From contig NZ_DATGLN010000232.1 of NCBI RefSeq assembly GCF_035294165.1, positions 1 to 22,364 of the forward strand: 22,364 bases of DNA. Reading direction: 5' to 3'. Positions 14,181 to 20,978 of the stretch are shown here, piece by piece (positions within the stretch are counted from its first letter, which is position 1; each line of letters starts with the position of its first letter). The notes under the pieces are model-generated. The model was given only the letters and a program-made list of their open reading frames with translations. It did no database searches and was not told the DNA's origin. This DNA is from Chthonomonas sp035294165 (GTDB lineage Bacteria > Armatimonadota > Chthonomonadetes > Chthonomonadales > Chthonomonadaceae). Both the position numbers and the translations under genes were made by a program.

Positions 14181-14840
14181 ATGCTGGCCGAGTGGCTTCT
14201 ATTTCAAAACCCTAAGCAGTTCTTCATCGAGCTGGTGGTGATTCTCCTCAGCATCACGCTGCATGAGTTCGGGCACGCTTTGGCCGCAGACCGTTTGGGG
14301 GATGATACGCCACGACGTCAGGGCCGTCTGTCGCTACGACCCGATAGGCATTTCGACCCGCTTGGCCTGCTGATGATCTTTATCGTGCTGAACGCGGGCA
14401 TCGGGCTGGGGTGGGGAAAACCGGTTCAAGTGGATTCGAGGAACTTTCGTAACCCGCGTCGGGACATGTTGGTTGTGGCGATCTGCGGGCCGTTGATGAA
14501 CCTGCTTTTAGGCGTGGTCGGAGGCCTTATTCTGCGTTTTGCACTTGCCTCACGGTCCGAAGATTGGCTTGCAACCGGCGGAGGACGGTTTCTACTGACC
14601 CTCGTACTGGTGAACTTTAGCCTCCTGTTTTTCAATCTCATACCGCTGCCACCGTTGGATGGGTCTAAAATTTTGGGGGCGCTTCTGCCGCCGCATCTTG
14701 CTTGGCGCTATACCTCAGCCATGAGCCGCTATGGCATGATGATACTCATACTCATCGCTTTTGTAGCGCCACAGGTTATCTTCTGGATCGTTGACCCGCC
14801 AACACGGTGGCTGATACGAACTGTGGTTGGTCTAGGCTGA
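14181..14840 (+). CDS. site-2 protease family (M50) membrane metalloprotease
   Basis: 219 residues with four to five membrane segments. HEFGH (His28-Glu29 to His32) lies inside the first helix as the zinc-binding HExxH. The second motif is NLIPLPPLDG with Asp160, the third zinc ligand. GPLMNLLLG (about 103-111) is also typical. This is the compact minimal-core S2P group, with no PDZ or CBS domain. The family cleaves membrane-embedded substrates, often anti-sigma factors; the target here is unknown. The residues after HEFGHA (ADRLGDDTPRRQGRLSL) match the usual stretch of this branch. A weak AGGG precedes ATG. Close packing after lysA is common in bacteria and need not mean shared function. Confidence 0.93.
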   Translation: MLAEWLLFQNPKQFFIELVVILLSITLHEFGHALAADRLGDDTPRRQGRLSLRPDRHFDPLGLLMIFIVLNAGIGLGWGKPVQVDSRNFRNPRRDMLVVAICGPLMNLLLGVVGGLILRFALASRSEDWLATGGGRFLLTLVLVNFSLLFFNLIPLPPLDGSKILGALLPPHLAWRYTSAMSRYGMMILILIAFVAPQVIFWIVDPPTRWLIRTVVGLG

Positions 14841-14923
14841 GTGCACCTCAAGCAGAGTCGGAAGCGTAATTCCTTAAAGGAAGCTCTATTCCAACACATC
14901 GGTTTAGAAGGAGATCGGTTCGC

Positions 14924-15976
14924 GTGAAAACAGAGCACTCCGGCGTGTCCACAACGCCGGCGACAAAGACGGAAACCCGAAAACGCATTCTGAGTGGGAT
15001 GCAGCCTACAGGCACCGGTGCCCTTCATCTTGGAAACCTCGAAGGGGCCTTACGAACCTGGGTGCGCCTGCAAGATGAGTACGACATGTTCTGCTTTATC
15101 GCCGATTGGCATGCCCTTACCACCCGCTATCAGGAGCCGGAGCAGATTCGTAAGGCCTGCCTCCAAGTAGCAGCCGACTATATTGCCGCGGGTATAGACC
15201 CAAAGAAGACGGCTATCTTTCTTCAGAGCCAGGTCAAACAACACGCCGAACTGCATCTTCTGCTTTCGATGATCACCCCCTTAGGCTGGCTCGAGCGCGT
15301 GCCTACCTTTAAAGAGAAGCGTGAGCTTCTACAAGAAAAAGGAGAAGGGGATGAGTCGATCTCTTATGGGCTGTTGGGCTACCCGGTGTTGATGACGGCG
15401 GATATTTTGCTGTATCGCGCCCATGCGGTGCCGGTGGGCAAGGATCAGGCCGCCCATCTGGAAATATGTCGCGAGATCGCGCGAAGGTTTAATCGCTTCT
15501 ACGGCGAGGTATTTCCGGAGCCACAGGCCCTCATTGGTGAGGAGACTGGGGTAGTTCCCGGTCTGGATGGGCGCAAAATGAGCAAATCTTACGACAACTG
15601 CATCTATATTGCAGATGATGCCGATACGGTGGCGAAAAAAATTATGAACGCCTTTACAACGCCCACAAAAATTCGCAAGACCGACCCCGGTGTGCCGGAA
15701 CAGTGTGCGGTATGTCAGTTACGAAAACTTTACGATCCAGAAGGCTATCGAACCTCTTGGGAAGAAGATCGGGCGGGAATGCGAGGCTGTGTCCAAAATA
15801 AACGCGAGCTTATTGACATTCTCAACGCCTACCTAGAGCCGATGCGTGAACGTAGGCGCGAGCTGTTGGCCGACCCCGGTGCACTTGAACGCATTTTGGC
15901 GGAGGGTGCAGAGCGCGCACGCGAGTTCGCCGAACAGACCATGCGGCTTGTGCGTGCTGCCCTCCATTTTGCGTAG
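14924..15976 (+). CDS. trpS: tryptophanyl-tRNA synthetase
   Basis: A 350-residue class I aminoacyl-tRNA synthetase charging tRNA-Trp. The HIGH-like motif is GALHLGN in SGMQPTGTGALHLGN; the KMSKS motif is intact at 218-222 (GRKMSKSYDN). FIADWHALTT and VPVGKDQAAHLE are family signatures. The start is GTG 14924, set by AAGGAG (14908-14913) at 10 nt. This gives an N-terminal extension of about 22 residues rich in Thr, Lys and Glu before RILSGMQPTG, which is longer than in many TrpRS proteins. An 83-nt gap follows the M50 gene; I see no T-box there. The unknown gene at 15994 starts 17 nt downstream, probably in the same transcript. Confidence 0.95.
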   Translation: MKTEHSGVSTTPATKTETRKRILSGMQPTGTGALHLGNLEGALRTWVRLQDEYDMFCFIADWHALTTRYQEPEQIRKACLQVAADYIAAGIDPKKTAIFLQSQVKQHAELHLLLSMITPLGWLERVPTFKEKRELLQEKGEGDESISYGLLGYPVLMTADILLYRAHAVPVGKDQAAHLEICREIARRFNRFYGEVFPEPQALIGEETGVVPGLDGRKMSKSYDNCIYIADDADTVAKKIMNAFTTPTKIRKTDPGVPEQCAVCQLRKLYDPEGYRTSWEEDRAGMRGCVQNKRELIDILNAYLEPMRERRRELLADPGALERILAEGAERAREFAEQTMRLVRAALHFA

Positions 15977-15993
15977 TGAGGTAGAGAGGTCAA

Positions 15994-17082
15994 ATGGAAG
16001 CGTGTTCGACGCCTAGAAGGCTCGAAACCAACAAGAGCAAAACACTCTGGTTGGTGGCGTTGCTCCTCGGCCTCACGACGGGCCTCGTTGGCCTCTTCTT
16101 CTTTGCCTTTCGCCAAGAACAACGCGCCGTGCAATCCCAAGAAGACCCTGGGTTCGTTCAAGCGTGGATAGAGGGGGTGCGCTACGGCCCCAACTTAACC
16201 CTGAGAACCGGCGACCCACTCACGAAGTGGCTCGCACGCCACCACCTACCCTGGTTTCAAAAACCACATCTTTTTGTGAGCCGCTATCAGGCCAACCCCG
16301 GAAGCCTTGAGCTTTGGCTAGGATATCAAAGCGAAATCCCTAACCATCCCGACCTGGTGTGTCATCGGGTGGGGAGAACCGCTTTTATTGACAATTTTGG
16401 CCAACCCTATCATGGGTTTCTCGATATTTTGCCCCACGCCATCGGCATCTACCTACCGAGCTACGATCATGCAGCCCGCGAGCTGATATGTACACTGCGC
16501 TGGATGCCCGCCCCACCCGATCCGCCGTTTCCCGTCTCCGAGCCGATGCGCTTTTTTATTTCTCTACCGCACTATGCCCGCAAGCTTCCGATGGCTACGG
16601 AGGTGCCTGACGGCCCCGTCGTACAAACGCGACAAGGCGTTACGGTAATGTTGAGCCATGTGCGCCTTAGCGATCCTCAGTTTTCCGACCCGGATGCAGG
16701 CCGCAACGAGATTACCTTTCACTTAAAGATCGTGGGCGGCGAACTGGCTGCTTCCAACATGCTGACCACGGCCATTGCCGACCCCTTCGCTCCACATCGC
16801 AGTCCCTCCGCGTGGCCTCCGGCACGTAACCCGCTTTCTATTCTAGACCCATATGGCTTTCCACTCATCTCTCCCGATCGCAGCATCACTCCAATGTACT
16901 CGCTCGGTTCTTTCGGAGGACCTCTGCAAGAGCCGGATGGAGCCGTTTGGGTGGCTCCGGTAGATGGCGCAGGCCGCTCAACGGATGTAGTTCGCTTTCG
17001 CTTCGATGTGCGCCCCAAGGATGGCGGAACCCTGATTCCTTTTGATATGGTGGTTCGTGTCCATCACGACGCCTCGGTGTAG
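15994..17082 (+). CDS. uncharacterised membrane-anchored protein
   Basis: 362 residues; no family recognised. One transmembrane helix at about 17-38 (TLWLVALLLGLTTGLVGLFFF) follows a Lys/Arg-containing start, so it is likely a signal-anchor with a large extracytoplasmic body. The body is rich in Pro, Asp and aromatic residues with many predicted short beta strands and no obvious repeats, catalytic triad or metal motif. The C-terminal half (VTVMLSHVRLSD, then NEITFHLKIVGG and DVVRFRFDVRP) has the alternating pattern of an immunoglobulin-like or jelly-roll sandwich; this is inference. AGAGGT precedes ATG by a short 3-nt gap. It lies 17 nt after trpS and is the last gene before a non-coding region. 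Confidence 0.8.
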   Translation: MEACSTPRRLETNKSKTLWLVALLLGLTTGLVGLFFFAFRQEQRAVQSQEDPGFVQAWIEGVRYGPNLTLRTGDPLTKWLARHHLPWFQKPHLFVSRYQANPGSLELWLGYQSEIPNHPDLVCHRVGRTAFIDNFGQPYHGFLDILPHAIGIYLPSYDHAARELICTLRWMPAPPDPPFPVSEPMRFFISLPHYARKLPMATEVPDGPVVQTRQGVTVMLSHVRLSDPQFSDPDAGRNEITFHLKIVGGELAASNMLTTAIADPFAPHRSPSAWPPARNPLSILDPYGFPLISPDRSITPMYSLGSFGGPLQEPDGAVWVAPVDGAGRSTDVVRFRFDVRPKDGGTLIPFDMVVRVHHDASV

Positions 17083-17131
17083 GGCTTCTTCGGTAAGTAG
17101 CTCCTCGCACATTATCCACTCCTCGCTTTTT

Positions 17132-17291
17132 TGACAATCGCAAAGCTTTAGCCCACCGCAAGTGGTGCGTAGGCCTTGTGCCTGCGCCTCTATCAGACCA
17201 CGCAGCATGGTGGGGGTAGTGCCATACAAGCCTAAACCCTACCATATTCGCATAGCTCCCAAGCAACTGCGAGAAGCCGCCGAGCTTTAGA
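17132..17291 (+). repeat. interspersed two-block intergenic repeat, copy B
   Basis: The second copy of the element at 12563-12683. Block 1 (17132-17161) is about 25 of 30 positions identical with one gap; block 2 (17271-17291) differs at one base in 21. The spacing between blocks is longer here (109 nt against 71). GTAGGCCTTGTGCCTGC (17169-17185) stands where copy A has its hairpin. The rest of 17083-17416 has no gene that I can support. Confidence 0.62.
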
Positions 17292-17301
17292 CTAGGCAGA
17301 A

Positions 17302-17339
17302 TGTCGCTTTTCCTCTAAAGTGTCACTTTTCCTCTAAAT
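17302..17339 (+). repeat. two tandem 19-bp repeats
   Basis: TGTCGCTTTTCCTCTAAAG (17302-17320) is followed directly by TGTCACTTTTCCTCTAAAT (17321-17339), with 17 of 19 identical. They lie immediately after repeat copy B and about 80 nt before the preferred start of the binding-protein gene. They could be an operator or a slippage product. Confidence 0.7.
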
Positions 17340-17400
17340 AAAAAGCCGAATCCTGGCAATATTTCTTGCGTATCTATGGGCGCACTCCAAATTGGTCATC

Positions 17401-17410
17401 GGGAAGGGAA
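17401..17410 (+). promoter_or_regulatory. ribosome binding site deciding the start of the substrate-binding protein
   Basis: GGGAAGGGAA (17401-17410) lies 6 nt before TTG 17417-17419. The longer in-frame start, TTG 17366, has no SD-like sequence before it, and would put a non-hydrophobic stretch ahead of the signal peptide. Confidence 0.6.
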
Positions 17411-17416
17411 TCGGCG

Positions 17417-18424
17417 TTGAAAGGTTCGGCATGGGCGGCAAGAGTTTTCTGGTTGGTCTGCCTCTGTCTCTGTGTGCACTGCAAGGCGTCGGACTTCGAG
17501 GATAGCCCGGTGCCCCTCGTTCCTATCCTGATGATTCGGAGCAGTAATAACGCCTTTTATGATGCCACCCAAAAAGGCTTTTTACAAAGCTTAAAACAGC
17601 AAGAGCAGGCATTGAACATACGGACGAAAGTAACGGTTATCTCTCTGGCCGGGTCGCAGGATACCGATCAAAAAATGCTGGAACAGGCATTAAAGCAACA
17701 TCCACAGCTTATCATTACTTTAGGAACGGATGCTACGGTGGAAACAGCCGCTATTCACCCGGATGTGCCGGTGCTGTTTACCCTGGTGCTAAACCCGGTG
17801 GCGCTTGGGGTGGTCAAATCGCTGGATGCTCCGGGCACGAACTTTAGTGGCACCACCCTGTTGGTAAGCCCAGGCAAACAGCTAGAGGCGCTTTTGCAGG
17901 TGGACCCGTCGGTTAGTCGTGTGGGAGTTCTCTATACGCAGGGCGACTCGGTGTCACAGGCGTTTCTCGGTGCGGCACAATCCGATGCCCAGCGACTCCA
18001 CATCACGTTGGTGACGGTTGCGGTGAAGAACGGAGACCCTTCCGATGCGGCCCTGCAATCGTTAGATGGAAAAGTGGATGCGCTTTGGACGATTGCCGAC
18101 CCAGCCTCCAGCGGCCCACAAGCCCTGCAGGCCACTTTGAACTATGCGCATACGCACAATCTGCCCGTGTTGGGTTTGTCGAGCGCAACCGTACATGCCG
18201 GCGCGTTGGTGGCGCTCTCGCCCGACCTCGAAGATGAGGGCGCTCTAACCGGCGAACTGGCCGGTTACCTACTTAGTGGTTCTCAAAAGATCGAGCAGAT
18301 GCGCGTTCGAGGGCCGCGCAAGGCCCTGCTCTGCATCAACCTCGATGTGGCGCGGGCTTTGAAAATTAAGATTCCAAACGACGTGCTTCACCTCGCCGAT
18401 GAGGTGATCGATTCGGAAAGATAG
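17417..18424 (+). CDS. ABC-type substrate-binding protein (COG2984/TrpX-like), probable TTG start
   Basis: 335 residues from the preferred TTG. The N-terminus KGSAWAARVFWLVCLCLCVHCKASDF is a signal peptide, probably cut after CKA. The mature protein follows the two-lobe pattern of the ABC_sub_bind family: VPLVPILMIRSSNNAF, GFLQSLK, a QKMLEQALKQHPQLIITLGTDAT strand-helix, VPVLFTLVLNP, then a second lobe with RVGVLYTQGDSVSQAF and PDVPVLF/LPVLGLSSA strands. Family members bind amino acids or other small solutes in the periplasm. No ABC permease or ATPase gene follows. Instead a histidine kinase starts 11 nt downstream, so it likely presents a ligand to that kinase. The longer alternative from TTG 17366 adds 17 residues. 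Confidence 0.85.
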   Translation: MKGSAWAARVFWLVCLCLCVHCKASDFEDSPVPLVPILMIRSSNNAFYDATQKGFLQSLKQQEQALNIRTKVTVISLAGSQDTDQKMLEQALKQHPQLIITLGTDATVETAAIHPDVPVLFTLVLNPVALGVVKSLDAPGTNFSGTTLLVSPGKQLEALLQVDPSVSRVGVLYTQGDSVSQAFLGAAQSDAQRLHITLVTVAVKNGDPSDAALQSLDGKVDALWTIADPASSGPQALQATLNYAHTHNLPVLGLSSATVHAGALVALSPDLEDEGALTGELAGYLLSGSQKIEQMRVRGPRKALLCINLDVARALKIKIPNDVLHLADEVIDSER

Positions 18425-18435
18425 GGGAGTCGCTT

Positions 18436-20859
18436 ATGCGTAGCAAAATGGCGCGAAGGCTCATGCGGCAGTTCATCATTCTCACGGCGGTTCCGTTGAT
18501 TATTACGGTGCTGGCCCTGCAACGCCTTGGCCATGAACAGATTTTGTGGACAGGCAACACGATGCGTCGCATCAACCAGGAGATGCTGCAACAGGCCGGC
18601 GAGCAGTTTGAGAAGCTTGGCAGCCGAGCCATTCAGGAATCCAGCGATAAAACACAGGCGACCTCTGCAGCGACCATCGAGGCCATCAGTCAGCAGCTTT
18701 TGAAGCTTCAGGCCGATACCATGCACCAAGCGGCCGAGGAGTATGCCAACGCCAGTTCAAAGGCGCTTGCTACGGCATTACGTCAGTCCGTGACAACACA
18801 ACGGGATGTTCTACTGCATGTGGGCGATAAAACCAAAGCCCTGTTACACCACACGGTGCAGGAGGCTCAAAGGCAAGCTGGCGGCAATGTGGAACGGGCG
18901 ATGATGGCGCTGAATCGTGAGATCATTCAAGCGCGTGCTCTGGACATTAGCAATCAAATACAGGATGTGCTTCATGCAGCCCCTCAGTTTTTGCGACTTA
19001 CCTCGCAGATGATAGATATGTCGCCGGAGAGCGATAGGGATAGAAAAGTAAAGCTCGATGCGCTAACCCGTCGTATTCCCGGGTTCTTGCGAGTTAGTGT
19101 CATTAACCCACAAGGGCAAGAGATCACCGCCTCCGCAGCCGATAGGCTTATCACAAGTGCCGATTTGGGGAACTATGCCAAAGCCTCATGGTTTGCCGAA
19201 GCGCTAAAAGATCACACTTTCATCGGTGGGGCAGAAGAAGACGCGGAGCCTGGAGTTCCTGCACTTCGCATCGCCGTACCGATAGAGTCCTACCCAGGAC
19301 ATGTGGTGGGAGTGTTGGCAGCACGTTATTCCCTAGAAGATATTTGGAACCAGATCCGCAATACGCGAATCGGGGCCACCGGTTTCGCTTGTGTGTTCGA
19401 TGAGAGCGGCCAGCCTCTTCTACAGCCCCATCCGGTGCCGTCGGATGCGCTTACCGCCGAGGCCACACTGCCACTGCTGAACTGGCGGGTCGTAACCGTT
19501 GTGCCGCGTTCAGAGGCCGTACAGCCCATTGTGGCGTTGAAAGCCGATCTCGACCAGGCGGCCAACAGCGTGGACTTGCAAACTCAGCAACTATTAATGC
19601 AGGTGGCCAAAAAGGCCACCAACGACCTTGAAGTGAAGCTGACGCGCATCAATCGTAAAGCAGGTAGTGCTATGCAGCACAATGCTCAGGCGGCCCTCCA
19701 AAATACGGCCAAGCAGGCGCGTATCCAAACAGGGACGCATCTTGTGGCGCTGCAAAAAGGTATTCAGCGGCAAACCGAGCTGGCTATGCAGCAAAGCCGT
19801 GAGCAGATGAGCCAGGCCGTGGCTCTCACCGCCCATCAGATGTCAGATAAGGCACGGGCTTTAACGGTGCAGGCCCAGCGACGTGCCGACGGTCGTCTCT
19901 CTCTACTTGCCGTTGTGCTTACCACCCTTTCCTGCTTGATAACCGGTTTGGCTGCGCTTCTAACGGCTAATCGCATTGTACGCCCGGTGGTTCGGCTGTC
20001 ACAGGCAGCGGCGGCCATTGCAGAGGGAGATCTGAATAAGCGCGTGGAAGAGGATGGCCCGGATGAGATAGGGGAGCTTGCCGTTGCTTTCAATACGATG
20101 ACGACTTCCCTCCAACAAAGCCAGAGTGAGTTGCGGGAAACCCAAGGTCAACTGGTGCAATCGGCTAAACTGGCATCGCTCGGAACGCTTTCGGCGGGGG
20201 TAGCCCACGAGTTGAACCAGCCTCTGGCCATTATTCGCGGCATCGCCCAGCAGATTATCGCCGATGAGAGCCTCCCTGAAGAGATAAGAGCCGACCTCGA
20301 GATCATCGAAGGGCAGACGGGGCGCATGGTGAAAATCATTCGGCATTTGCGCACCTTCTGTCGAATGGGAACGACCGATTTCACCCTGGTGGATGTGAAC
20401 GAGGTCGTACGAAACTGCTTCATTTTAGTTGGGGCGCAGCTAAAGGCACACAATGTGGAAGTAGACCTTCAGCTTGCCGACAACCTTCCCTCTGTTCTAG
20501 GCGATGCCAATGAGCTAGAGCAGGTATTTCTAAACCTCATTACCAATGCGCGTGACGCCCTTGAGGGAAAGCCGGATGCGCTCATTACCATTCTCTCAAA
20601 AGTTGAGGATGACCGAGTGATCGTTGAGTTTCGAGATAACGGCCCCGGAATACCTGATGATGTACGGCCCCATATTTTTGATCCCTTCTTTACCACGAAA
20701 GAGGCGGGAAAAGGAACTGGACTGGGGCTTTCGATAAGCCACAGCATTCTTAAGCGCCATCAAGGCGGGATAGAGTTTCGCAATGATGGAGGCGCTGTGT
20801 TCACCATCACACTGCCCATTCCTGAAGAGGCTCGGCAAGGAATGCAGGCGGCGGCTTAG
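18436..20859 (+). CDS. Cache-HAMP sensor histidine kinase with extended periplasmic coiled coils
   Basis: 807 residues. TM1 is at 11-29. A long Ala/Gln-rich coiled coil runs from about 32 to 195, and a Cache-type sensor domain from about 205 to 370 (GFLRVSVINPQGQEI, WFAEAL, LRIAVPI, GVLAARYSLEDIW, then LPLLNWRVVTVVP). A second Ala/Gln-rich coiled coil (about 372-485) leads to TM2 (about 487-508). HAMP follows to about 563. The HisKA domain has phospho-acceptor His591 in GVAHELNQPL. The ATPase has N-box Asn704 (FLNLITNARDAL), G1 Asp734-Asn-Gly-Pro-Gly, FDPFFTTK and GKGTGLGLS. All catalytic motifs are intact, so it is likely an active kinase of the NtrB/ZraS-like type. GGGGAG lies 6 nt before ATG. 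It sits between the binding protein (11 nt before) and the response regulator (119 nt after). Confidence 0.94.
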   Translation: MRSKMARRLMRQFIILTAVPLIITVLALQRLGHEQILWTGNTMRRINQEMLQQAGEQFEKLGSRAIQESSDKTQATSAATIEAISQQLLKLQADTMHQAAEEYANASSKALATALRQSVTTQRDVLLHVGDKTKALLHHTVQEAQRQAGGNVERAMMALNREIIQARALDISNQIQDVLHAAPQFLRLTSQMIDMSPESDRDRKVKLDALTRRIPGFLRVSVINPQGQEITASAADRLITSADLGNYAKASWFAEALKDHTFIGGAEEDAEPGVPALRIAVPIESYPGHVVGVLAARYSLEDIWNQIRNTRIGATGFACVFDESGQPLLQPHPVPSDALTAEATLPLLNWRVVTVVPRSEAVQPIVALKADLDQAANSVDLQTQQLLMQVAKKATNDLEVKLTRINRKAGSAMQHNAQAALQNTAKQARIQTGTHLVALQKGIQRQTELAMQQSREQMSQAVALTAHQMSDKARALTVQAQRRADGRLSLLAVVLTTLSCLITGLAALLTANRIVRPVVRLSQAAAAIAEGDLNKRVEEDGPDEIGELAVAFNTMTTSLQQSQSELRETQGQLVQSAKLASLGTLSAGVAHELNQPLAIIRGIAQQIIADESLPEEIRADLEIIEGQTGRMVKIIRHLRTFCRMGTTDFTLVDVNEVVRNCFILVGAQLKAHNVEVDLQLADNLPSVLGDANELEQVFLNLITNARDALEGKPDALITILSKVEDDRVIVEFRDNGPGIPDDVRPHIFDPFFTTKEAGKGTGLGLSISHSILKRHQGGIEFRNDGGAVFTITLPIPEEARQGMQAAA

Positions 20860-20902
20860 AGCAACATAAACCTCACCCGCAAAAAAGCCGATAATTCTAC
20901 AC

Positions 20903-20918
20903 GCTCAACACATTGAGC
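20903..20918 (+). promoter_or_regulatory. small hairpin between kinase and response regulator
   Basis: GCTCAA-CACA-TTGAGC is a perfect 6-bp stem with a 4-nt loop in the 119-nt gap. It is followed by AAAAGGG rather than T, so it is not a classical terminator. It may be an operator, an mRNA-processing signal or chance. Confidence 0.35.
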
Positions 20919-20978
20919 AAAAGGGTGGTTTGTAAGCCATTGAAAAAATGGAACGCAAAGGAAATAGGGGAATAGACG

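Noticed and set aside
14841..14923. tryptophan T-box leader before trpS
   Set aside because: The gap is only 83 nt, too short for a T-box, and no T-box sequence or antiterminator is visible.
17131..17160. TTGACA at 17131-17136 as a promoter for the signalling module
   Set aside because: No -10 hexamer occurs 16-18 nt downstream, and the hexamer belongs to the interspersed repeat block.
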